A stretch of DNA of 64,000 bases from the NCBI GenBank assembly GCA_019055375.1, contig JAHQIW010002308.1, positions 310,001-374,000 on the forward strand, in the 5' to 3' direction. Positions 53,340 to 64,000 of the stretch are shown here, piece after piece. Position 1 is the stretch's first letter. Each line of letters opens with the position of its first letter. A model generated the notes under the pieces. The model saw only the letters and a list, made by a program, of their open reading frames with translations. It was not told the origin of the DNA and searched no databases. The position numbers and the translations under genes are program-made. Origin of the DNA: Parelaphostrongylus tenuis. Lineage: Eukaryota > Nematoda > Chromadorea > Rhabditida > Metastrongylidae.

Positions 53340-56300
53340 CTGCTATAAGAACGGTGAAATAAAAAATTTTCGCACATTATATGAGTTCCCATTTGTTAAG
53401 AGTGATTTCATGATAAGGGCTAGTGATGATGATTACGGTATCCGAGCTCCAGGGTCTTGCCGTAGGGCGACGTCAGAGTAGAAAAAATTGCTTCTGAAGC
53501 TTCACTAGAACATTACTGGGTTCACACAAGGGTGGTAATCGCTTCAAAGGCATATTACTGTAAATACCATAGAAAATTGACTGTTTCTGGTTTTTGATCG
53601 TATCTAGAGACTTCACCGTCTGCATCGTCGTCGTTAGCCTATGTGACACTCTGATGGTGAGATCAACTCCGCCCACTGTCCACATTACAAGTATATAATT
53701 TTATATGAGCTCTCAAGAAAGCACATTTTGCTCAATGGCAATCAAAAATCTCAAATAAATAATGCTCGACTAACAATGTAATTTGGTCAGAGCGGAATAA
53801 AACTACTCGTTTATTACAGTATTTGATAAATGTGCACGTGATCGTGGAATTGCAGTTTTTCTTCGAGAATGGAAATAGAAAGTCGTTATAAAGGATGGTT
53901 TTTCAAATGGGGAGAATATGTTGTCGGCCATATCAAGCCGATTGTAGTGGATGATATGAGAGTTTTGTTGTCAGGGACTCAGTCTCTCTAAGACAAAAAT
54001 TCGGTTTCAATAATCTGACATTCGGAGTACAATGTGGGAGGCATGAAGTGTCCCAGTGATGTTTTTTCTGCAGCCCTTGGGAGTACTCGAAAACTGGGGA
54101 AGTTTACAGGCTTTTAGAGGAAATTTTGTCCTCTCGATTCGACGGTAAGCGTAATTTCTGTTAAAGGTTCTTCCTCTTTTGAATCTTTTCAAAATCAAAA
54201 ATCGCGAAAGTATCCAGTGCAGTCTCAAGTATCAGCGATACGTCAGGACACACTATCATATGTTATCGAAACGTTCTATAGTTGCGTTCAAAATACAAAC
54301 TTAAACGAAAAAAAACCAGACACAATAGTTTTGTGAGATTCAGAAAACCAGATGTTCACAATGTTACATTGAGAAAACCTGTTTTTGGCTAGAAAAAAAG
54401 GATCTAGAGATTCTATCACTTTTTTATTCATACTGATAAAATAGCTGAGATGCTTTCACAAAATTGAAAAAATCCGCTGCCAAATTGAGTAGACGCATAG
54501 GTTAATAGTCATATATAGCTCACAGAGGCGGTATATGTTGATCAGCTTCAGGAGTATCATAAACTAATAGAATCAATCAACTTTACGCATATTTTAGATA
54601 AAAATGTTATGCAACATCAACAAAGAGATATGGAGTTGCAGTGAAGGCAAGCAGTGTATCGACACATCACCAAAAGAAGCAAGGAGTAGAGTTGCTGGTT
54701 AAAATAAGATCTGTCAAGCATTAGAAGGTGGTATTAGACTCCAAAAATTTGATCAAGAGTTAACGTATTGCACAGAATTGTCATCAGCTCTCGAAGGTGA
54801 GTGAAACCAGCAGTGCTTAAGAACTTGCAATTTCTGCCTTGCCTCCGTCTGCATCGGCAAACGACCTCGAAATTTCCCGGAACATAAATCGTTAGACAAT
54901 TGCTTGCGATCGTTTTCAAGTGACTAATCAGCTCCGTTCGCCAAATTTTTCTACTTTGAGTCGTTTTTTTTTTCATCCTATCCTGGAATTAGTTTGAAAC
55001 TGAGGAACGTCGAAAGCCTTACAAACATTAAGCTGTTTGAATAGAATTTTTTTTGCATTGATGTAAATAATGAGCGATAAATTGCCTCTAGTAAATATTC
55101 GATTGAAAAAAGAACATATTCACATAGTGTTTTGGGTGGTAGAGACGTTTTTGAACTCTCTTGTTTTTAGTTCATCCACCACATACAGTATACGCTAATT
55201 GAATTAGATGAGTTATGAGATGTATATTCATGCCTATTCGATCCCTGGGTTCAAATATGAATAGGAGACTTATTAACTTTTATAATTTAAAACCCGTATA
55301 TCCGAAAACGCAAAGACGTTTGACGGGCGTAAACGAATATGGCAGGTGAACGTGATTTTTCTTTTACTCTATAGAAAGTAGTTATTGGTAGAAAATGAGA
55401 GTTAACCAATATTTTCCATTTTCTGTAGATTAAATGAAGGTCGGCAAAAGCTGTTCAAGAAACTTTCAGCTGCACTTTCAGCTCTAGGATAATATAAACT
55501 CGAGCTAGAACAGATTTATGGGCACTCGTAATGCCGAAGAATGCATTTTGTAGCGAACATTTCCGACGAAAAATTGCCCATTCCCCACTAACACTCGCTC
55601 AATCCCGAGTCCTTAACATTGAAGCCTTTTCGTCGTTGCAGTGGGCGAATTTCCAAATGAAAAAAAAACATTCTAAGAAAATATGGAAAGGCAGTAATAA
55701 CATTCTGGAAACTATTATGAGAAGTATAGGAATGTATAACTAAAAGAAGAACCAAAACCCAAATAGATAAATATTCTTCGATATTATTGGCTTTTTTCTG
55801 AAGTGAGAAGAATCCCTAAGCCTTTAAAAATACTATCTTAACAGTAACTTAGAGCAAACTCAAACTGCTAGGAGAAGACAAAACTCAAAGCGAGGAATGT
55901 AACGAAGCTTCATTGCTCGTTTGCATTGGGCTGTAATAAAATGTGTCACATAATTCTGCTGCTCTTCTCAACTCTAAACTGAATATTCATTTATTTAATT
56001 TGACTTCTGCCTTTTGTCTTGATGTAGCTCTACTTTACATAAATTAATAAATTAAATTGCTCACGGAAATGCAAGTTGATTGTTGGTTTGAGCTGCAACG
56101 TTGACAAGCTGGAGCAGTGGAACGTTCTGGAGGAAAACATTAGAATAAAAATTTGAATTTATCAATTATTATACTACTCCCATCAATATAGAATTGTTCG
56201 ATTTTTTATTGCAATATTTAAAGGTTTAAGAGAGATTATTTTTATAAAAATGGCTAAAGAAGGCCGATTTATCGGAATTGGATTGCTTCTACACCGAATA

Positions 56301-58080
56301 AGAGCTAACCTCACGGTGTCGAAACAGGCGAATGGTTTAGCGTTGAAAACACATCCAGGCACTATGAGGTAAAATTTTCATAAACTCCAGTCAAGTAATA
56401 GAACAAGCAAGAAGGTTTTTGGTCGTATGTGGTACACACCAAGGGGACACCCCCACTGCGATGCGACATGCAGACAACGTTTGGCTCTTTTTTTTTCTTT
56501 TTTGATAGATTCACGCTTAAAATAGCTGCCCTCCATGCATTTTATACCGTTTTCTTGCGGCAGTATTTGGTGTTAGACTTCGTATGGAAGGTCTCTGGTG
56601 TCAGTAGTAAAAAATCGCTGATAAGCGCTCTAGAACTCGGTGCTATCTACGAAATGCCGACCTAACCAGCTTCACTGCGACGCTCGTCGGTGGCAGCCGG
56701 TCAGTGATTTTCCGTGATATATATTCATGACATAGCGGAGCGTGTGCTCAATCTGAATCCCAATCTTAACTTACGAGTAGGACGCCTCGAACTACTCATC
56801 GGGGTGTTTGTGTACGTGATTCCCGATATCACCTTGTTGTCTTTTCCTCGAAAACTTTACACTAAAGACACACACAGAGAAATATTGATGAATAAAAAAT
56901 GAACGATGAACTACGTACATTTATACGCTCCGAATTCCATGCCTGATTAATATCAACTGAGAAAGAGCGCTTTTTGGCGACTCTACGCAGTACGCATGTT
57001 GCAAAAGTTACAGTCACACAATTTGACAGTTTAATGTGAGTAACTGATAAATAAATGGAGATCAAGAGTATATTCTATATATTGGGCAATCATATATGTA
57101 TATATATATATGTATGTAGATATATATATGTACATATGCATATATATATATATATATATATGTATATGTTATAGCTGAGGCTGATCTTGTTATTTCATTA
57201 CAGATTGCGTATTTGGCATCATTTAGTTGTTCCATGGCTCATTCTTACTAAAAAAAAAAGCAAATTAGAGTAAGATTTATAGCTTTAGTGTTTTCAGTCA
57301 ACATGGAAAATGCCAGTGATTTCACTTCAGTTCACTTTCCGAATCAAGAAATTAGCACACCACACACTGTAACGGATTGAATTCTCCATATAGAATTCAA
57401 AATCCCTTCTCCGAAAATCGTCGAATAATCATGAGTTTTGGAAATTTTTCGGGAATCACATGGAACTCGCATCTCATCATTTCGCACTATGCTGTGGAAG
57501 TCGAGGAACATTCAGAGCCACAACTACTCTCACTCAAGTCGTGACATGGTCGTTATGCGTTGCTGTTTGAGGTTTCGGTGGATGACGTTCATGAAACTGC
57601 TCAGAGCACAGCGCGATTAACTTTCAGAAGAGACGAAATTGCCATGAATTTGCCGGCTTTCTTCCATATTCATGAAAAGTGACATAGTTATGCCTCTCCT
57701 GGACCAATAACTGGACTTTATTGGCCGCACACGATGAAATCGCTTGGAAGCGAAGTATGACGAGACGGTCTTGCAAAGTTTTCTTGGAAAAAAAAACTTC
57801 AAACCTACCTCGTGCAGAAAATTTTGTTCTTAATAATTCAAATGAAATCGAGGAGATAGACGAGAATTGTACCTTGCTTCCAAAATTAATTATCAAAATT
57901 ACATGTATGCAGCTGCGATTCTCAGAAATCGTTGCCAAAATGAACAAGAAGCGACGACCGAATAGAACAAACAGAAAATTCTGAGAAACATCGAATGCAG
58001 TCCTTTAGGTATACGGTATATTTCAGGTGTTTTTCAGTTGTTAGCAAATTTCATGTGTTTAAACTGACGACGAATTAATA
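53340..58080. other. no supported gene; AT-rich
   Basis: Frames are short and AT-driven. The only clear landmark is the AT microsatellite at 57.1 kb. Confidence 0.45.
57091..57168. repeat. AT microsatellite
   Basis: An interrupted TATATA/TGTATA run of about 78 bases. Confidence 0.95.
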
Positions 58081-58290
58081 ACATGGCCTCCAATGTTGTC
58101 GGTTCGTGTAGGATCGGTCGATGGTGTTTGTTGCGATAGAGACCCGACGTGTCATCGATGCTGGTGTTTCCTGATTACCGTAGTTCGTCAAGGTTGGTCG
58201 AAAAGAAACGATCAATGGTTATGCATTTTCCTCTCAGCATTCAAGCCGTTTGTTTCATTCAGCGATCGATTGCTCGATGAAAACTTTTCT

Positions 58291-58440
58291 ATGGGGTGTT
58301 TGTGTTCTAGAAAAGTGATGGGGCCGACCAGTATCATGGCACACCCTAGTCCTAACAATGGCCCTTGTCAAAGGCGAGCTGGCCGCAACGGTCTGCAAAG
58401 TGACGCGTTCCTTCAGTCCAATGGCAATTATTCAAATCAA
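58291..58440 (+). CDS. candidate first exon with MGCLC lipidation signal
   Basis: ATG at 58291 opens MGCLCSRKVMGPTSIMAHP and continues to ...GNYSNQ, ending at an in-phase GTGCAT donor-like site at 58441. Met-Gly-Cys-x-Cys followed by basic residues is the standard pattern for N-myristoylation plus palmitoylation, seen on Src-type kinases, G-alpha subunits and other plasma-membrane proteins. The rest is low complexity and gives no family. The donor is weak and downstream exons were not proven. The frame is open upstream, so the start is chosen for the motif. Confidence 0.4.
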
Positions 58441-61300
58441 GTGCATATATTCACATATGCAGCTTGGTTTTGATAAGAGACGAAAGATCCCCATAAAAGC
58501 ATTTTTTTATTTTTGGTTTTCAAAATATCTTCTCATTTGCACGTTTGTTCATTTATTAGCAAATAGGCGTCAGTTTTGAATCCACGAATAAACAATTATA
58601 CGGCGATTGAAAATGCGAACAAATTGCAAAGTTCATATAAAAAGAACTCGACTTGATGAGATTTCATGCTCTTTCATTAGATTAAGTATGTCTGATTGAC
58701 AATATTTTTTTTCTGTGGTTTATGATTAAAGAAATGAGCACCGAGAATGTCAAAGAGATAGAAGGTAGAAGATTCGACCAAGGACCAGAACAATGAGCTC
58801 ACCTGCTGAGAACAGGATGATGTCGGCATTGTAGACCATTAAATTATTCGCCACTGGCTGCTATAAGATCACCGATCTGAAACTGTTGATGTATACTGAA
58901 TAATTTACAGACTGCCACAACTTAGCAATGACGATGATTCTGGAAACTTGCTTAGAACATATTCCGAAAATATATGACACTTGGAAGGTCAAAAACTAAT
59001 TAATTCCTGTGCTCTGTGACTTTTTACCTGTAATAAAGCAGAGTTTTTTTACTCAAGAATAGCGTCATTTCATAAAGATTTACAACTGGAATTCATTATA
59101 TCTCACTTGAGTATTAAATTTATTTCGTCACTCTCTCACTGCGCATGAATTTCGTGTGTCATACAGGGTTATGAGGTAACAGGAAAAACGTTGGAGTGGG
59201 TTTTTAGCGAGGTGATGAGATTCCTGGATGAATGACACGATGAAGAAGATGTCTGATCGCGTTTCTGTCTTAGGCAGACCCCTTACGAATTGATGTACTC
59301 CGATCGAAGAGTTCACAGGCCGCTCTGAAGAAAAGAACGCTCTTCTCGTGACAGTCATTTGCGGTTATCGCAACACCATGCAATATAATTATCTGCACCA
59401 CTCTTCTGTGACATCTAACAATTTTGAGGGATTAACAAACCCAGCAAGACCTGCTTGCAAACCCCCTCATCGACAGTCATTTGAGAATTTACTCGGGTTT
59501 TCTTTTAGTGATTCGGTAGCCCATAAGCTAGTGGAAGGGGTGGATGAACGTAGTTTGGCGCTCAAAACCTACCGTAGTCCGCCTCAAACGTCTTTAAATC
59601 GGGGAAGAAAGGAGAGCAATGGAGTGGTGAAGCATTTTCAAAGAATGGTTTGGGATAGAATAGTCTGGGAATGGAAGTGCCAATCGATACCCTATTAGGC
59701 TTGACTATGGTGATTATGGAATGATTGATGATGTTTGGATTCAGTAGTGATGCAACAATGAAAAAAAAAACTTTAGTAAACTAATTAGCGGTCGGGGAAG
59801 GTTGTTCTCTCTTAGAAATCATTAGAAAAGAACCTGTTAGTAAAAACATAGATAATTAAGATTGTAATCGCTAAGATTTGACATTGAATAGCCAGAAAGA
59901 AAGAAAGAATTATAGTTTGTGTAGAAGAGCGCTATGTTTTGAGCTCCGATGAAGGTAGCAAGATACTCTTAGACTCAATGAGACATTCTCTGAGAAACAT
60001 CGTGCATCACCATATACTTCTTTTCTGTTAGTGCTGACCATCCAGAAACTAGCTAGAAAGACGTGAAGAATATGGAGAATGTGAAGATTAATTCCTAGAA
60101 ATTTCAAAGAAAATTGCAGTGTTCGTTTGATCGCATTGATCCGGAACATCGCAACACATATAAACAAATTAAGTCGGCGAATTCAACACGGAAAAAATCA
60201 GTTGTTCTCTTGCAAGAATGAAACGCCATCACTATTCAATTGGAAATGCGTTGGAGAAAAGAATCGTATGCGTCAAGTCGAGCATGAGAGCAACAAACAC
60301 TCAAGCAATTGTATTCCTAGATAAGATCACTATGATATGAGCATAACTATTGGAGATTTCTGTAGCAATGAATGAGTAGAAGTTATAGAAATACGTGGCG
60401 AGAAATCACATAAGTAAGCACACAGTGGATAAAGAACGTATTTTACGACAGGCCAGTCATCCCGTTCGTTTCCTCTCTACTTTTTTTTCTACTTCGGTTT
60501 ATATTTACAGAGAATGTCTTGCTGTGTTGGTGTTAGATCACTGATGTAGTGCTAAGTACTAGCCTTCATTAGGGTAGATGTCTTAGAAAAACATTCTTAC
60601 CAAATACAATACTAAATAGATTCTCACTCAGTTTAAGCAAAAGTTCTTCAAGTGACCTAATTGACATGACTGGAAAACTTCCACGATAGTCTTATGGCCC
60701 AAAAAGGACGACTATGCTGGTGGATTCACTTGTTTAGTATATCAAGAGCATACCATTGACAGGGGATCACGCGATACTGCTTGTCGCGACGATGAAGCTC
60801 ATTTGCTAAGCGGAAAAGCGGTAAGTGCAAAGTTGGAAGGTCCAGAGATCAACACCGCAAAAGTGCACAGATGACGATATGCGTGTTGTTGAGTTGTTTA
60901 GAAACGATGCATGTGAATTCTCTGTGTATCAGTGTGTGTGTGTCTGTTGATAGAAAGGCGGAGCTTCGGAATGGCATAAAAACCGTAGCTGCTGGAGCGA
61001 ACGAACGAACGAGCGAACGAATGGACGACGGACGGCGACTGTGGAGACGGAAGGAACACACATTGCACCGATGAGAAGGCTTGCAGCGCTAAAAACTCAC
61101 AAAAAACCACCTCAGCGACGAACGGAGGCGTTCAATCTGGCGGCCGGCGTGTGTACCGAGGAGAGCAGCAGCTTAGAAGAGAGAAACTCCACGTCGACCG
61201 AGGAGTGCGGAGACCCTCTGAACGCGTTCGTTCGTTCGTTCGTTCCTTCGTTCATGACAGCACAGAGTTCAGCAAACACTTATCTCGTGGTGTTCGTTAT
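58441..61300. other. no proven exons
   Basis: A plus frame at about 59348-59698 has acceptor-like sites but no recognisable content. Nothing else stands out until the tetranucleotide tracts at 61.0-61.25 kb. Confidence 0.4.
60996..61254. repeat. complementary tetranucleotide tracts
   Basis: (GAAC)n at 60996-61022 and (GTTC)n at 61224-61254 are reverse complements about 200 bases apart. They flank a CpG-rich stretch ('TCTGGCGGCCGGCGTG'). Confidence 0.75.
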
Positions 61301-61302
61301 AG

Positions 61303-61512
61303 AAACAGATATCCGGTGCCGAACAAAGATCATCAGCATGCACTTTTATTCGGCCACCAACCATAAGCTCGCCTCAGCTCATCCGATATCAGCTAGACCA
61401 CTCTGGATCACCGCCGCTGAACGTGGACCACGCGCCGCAAAACCTATCTAACAGTCACTCCTGTCCTGTTTTCCACGAAAACTGCTCTGTTATTCCTTCT
61501 GCAGCATAGCAA
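61303..61512 (+). CDS. possible exon, hypothetical
   Basis: After an acceptor-like GTTATAG, a frame reads KQISGAEQRSSACTFIRPP then SSPQLIRYQLDHSGSPPLN and VDHAPQNLSNSHS to a TAG. The Pro/Ser/Asn-rich text looks like a disordered linker and could belong with the exon at 58.3 kb, but no phase link was established. Confidence 0.25.
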
Positions 61513-64000
61513 AACTGCAATACAATGAGCGCTTTGTAACACGTACGAGGACTATCTAGTTAGCTGGCGAGTCTTTTTTCCTCCTGAGAATAATAACTAC
61601 TTCAAACTGCAGTGAAAGTTGTCTAGTGAGAACTGCTACTATAGATAGACGCTATAATTTGAAACTAAACTCATAAAGGCAGCAATTAGAAGGCGTTCAA
61701 GTAGTCTGGTCCAAAGTACTGCCGGTACAATGAGATTAATCGCGCTGGCCGTTTTTTACAGGGATCTGCATGTCCGCAACAAGTTGTCATGGATGCCACC
61801 GTGGATCGACATGAAGCCAAAACCGGCCATGGGCGATGATCGTTGGTGTGTTGCGAGAGTGTCGATGTGAGGTTTCGTCGCGTTCAGCACGACGCCCAAA
61901 TCAATCCTTTCTTCCCATACAACTGATATGGTACCAAAAGGGTTTTTCTGAGGCCACTTAACATCACTCTCCTTCCGTGTCTCTTCGTCGATCGCAATGA
62001 CTCGTTCGACCAGCCGCACCGTTAAGTTTTTCCGTACCCTCCACGTCTAACCTCTCCGACAATCCAGTCGTAGAAAACATTTCTCTGATGTAATTAATGT
62101 TGCGTTCTCATTCGACGTCAACGCCTGAATGGCAAGTCGATTCGCGACCAAACCTCAAAGAAATTGGGTGGTACGGAAAAAGTCTAGGTGGTTTCGAACT
62201 AGAAATCAACGTGCGATTTCAATAATCGGTCCTGCCTTTCTTCGCGTTCACCTGTTCAGATATTGAATACCCCCGTACACATCAGAGATTCCAAAACGTC
62301 TAATGCGATTAGAACTTCTTTTCTCTCAGTCGTTTTGGCGTAATGCGAGGCTTATCAGTGTTTATTGTTCCAAGGACTAACAAAGGCATGCTCCGAGAAG
62401 TGTCTCCGATGTGATAGAAACGATCTTGGTCAACGAGACTACATGACTATGACGCTGTCGCTCACGACCTGAATATGGACGAAGCACTATTAATCTCGAA
62501 TTGCTGAAATATGGCGATAAAGAACGACGTCTACGGCGGTGCATTGTACGGATGCGAGAAAAAACAGTAGAAAAACGCTTCATTGTGAGTGATCACCTCG
62601 GCAAGAACGGTTTGGAATCGAAATCTACACAAATATTAATGAACGTTCAGTATATTGCGCTCGTTTCATAGGCCGGGTAATTTTCTGGGACGTTGTGTCG
62701 TCGTTCTTCGGACAGAATTGATCGCTTACGGAACATCTGGTTCAGTGAAAGGTTACAACTAAAGGGCATGGCTTTATAAGATGGCAAAGACCAACATCGC
62801 CAAGCGACGAACTCAAATAAATTCTGCTTATCTCAAAGAGCAGCAGAGTAAAAAATTTGCAATTACTCAGAAACAGCAATGAAGAATATCAAGGGTAGAG
62901 ACCACCGAAAATCCATCATCATTGTGTCCTCCGGTGCTAGGTCGGTCTTCTCAGAATAAATTTGTCTTCACATGCCAAATGAGTGGAACCATTGATATTC
63001 TTATCGCTTAAACTAGTTAAAGAACTTAATAACTTTTTTATGTTTATTATACATTTGACATTCTGTTAATCACAATGCTTTTTGTCTATTCAGAGTTCCA
63101 CGAAAAATCGTTCTTAATTACCCTCCATGGAATAGTGGACGTGGGAATACAATTTCATAAAGCAATCAATGTCTTATTTTTTGTCGAGAGCTCTTTGCAG
63201 GAACTTCTTATCCTAATGAACCTGCTGGAAATATTCGTTATGAATAACGAGTATTCCTGATTTTTTTTCCGTCTAATAGACAGATTTTCATGGAGAAGAA
63301 GATTTGAAATCTCCTTAACTATGATTATGTCATTCGATGATAGATAGTTTCACGTCTATATCACGAGTCCTGAACTGTAGCCGTTCGTCTTTCCTTTAGC
63401 GAGCGATTGCCTTTTCCGAACAGGCGACTCGGAGACACTGCCGTTCCGTAACCGACTCGACGGTGTTCGTGTGTTCGTGATGAGTGTTCGTGTCGAAGCC
63501 ACCGTCGCCGCTCGTCTTAGGCTACCAGTTGTGCCGGTGTCCAATCGTAAATCAACGTCGTTAACTGCGTCGTTCAAGTGTTGCGATTCACAAAAGTGCA
63601 CGCACATCGCTACGTGAAAAGATGTCTGAACCTCCGAACTGCGTCATAATTCAGAGCAAACCAGAGGGACAGTAGCTGCACACAAAGGCCGACCACAAGC
63701 CATGGACATCTAGCACAAGAATGAAGAACAAGTGGGTATGCTTGGAGTTACGACAAGAAGTCAGATTAATAAAAAATATACATGAAATATTGAAAATTGA
63801 TCAGCTGAAGTTTCGTGGCCAGTTTTGCTACATTACCGAACAAGTCGTTGTTTGATGCTAGCATACCGAGCCAGAAAGAAAAAGCTTGATAAGTCCAGGA
63901 GCGTGCGATCGAACTAACGGCCACCTGCGTATTTCAGGGCGTCGCACTTTTAACCACTGCGTTATATACGCCTTAGGGTGGCTTAATAGACACAATGAGC
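61513..64000. other. no supported gene; tRNA-like end fragment
   Basis: Minus frames at 61756-62019 and 63356-63607 (with LRNGSVSESPVRKRQSLAK) look partly protein-like but have no provable exon partners. At about 63900-63990 the minus strand has a tRNA-like 'GTTAGTTCGATCGCACG', probably another SINE head at the window edge. Confidence 0.35.

Noticed and set aside
63356..63607. 83-codon minus frame as an upstream tra-1 exon
   Set aside because: Its usable donors give phases 0 or 1, whereas exon 53024 needs phase 2 upstream, so no link was made.

Overview
The window looks like nuclear DNA of a nematode, most likely a parasitic strongylid-type worm (hookworm or trichostrongylid relative). The genes are broken into small GT-AG exons with worm-like TTTCAG acceptors. 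The largest gene is a TRA-1/GLI five-zinc-finger sex-determination factor. The space between exons is filled with tRNA-derived SINEs, foldback elements, decayed mariners and short tandem repeats. No bacterial-type operon, CRISPR array, rRNA or intact tRNA gene was seen. Species is an inference. Exon ends were set by reading splice signals and checking that codon phase carries across each junction.

Layout. 1-15.3 kb is mostly repeats: SINE copies, a mariner relic at 2.57-2.81 kb, a foldback element at 5.0-5.25 kb and hammerhead-like motifs at 6.2-8.6 kb. One unrecognised minus-strand 3' exon lies at 11.3-11.6 kb. 15.3-21.3 kb holds a plus-strand gene for a small four-pass membrane protein resembling LAPTM4-type lysosomal proteins. 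It has two alternative second exons with matching phases and two +1 frameshifts. 21.6-27.9 kb holds seven phase-compatible plus-strand exons encoding a Ser/Arg- and Arg/Asp-rich stretch, read here as a long alternative C-terminal tail of that gene or as a separate gene. 27.9-33.8 kb holds a second mariner relic, a repeat pair, a well-folding hammerhead-like motif and a duplicated block at the tra-1 3' end.

33.8-53.0 kb is tra-1 on the minus strand: 19 exons and about 1,230 codons, with five GLI-type fingers at 39.2-40.2 kb. Its two largest introns (40.2-44.6 and 46.2-52.8 kb) hold a run of tRNA-derived repeats, a palindrome carrying tRNA-like arms, a ~155-bp satellite, a near-perfect 215-bp-arm foldback, a GA microsatellite and an unexplained coding-like frame. 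53-64 kb is sparse. It has one candidate first exon with an N-myristoylation/palmitoylation-type start (58.3 kb), an AT microsatellite and complementary tetranucleotide tracts near 61 kb.

The membrane-protein gene and tra-1 converge tail to tail across about 6 kb. The main non-gene signal is a set of nine hammerhead-ribozyme-like motifs, several in inverted pairs as expected from Penelope-like retroelement remnants.
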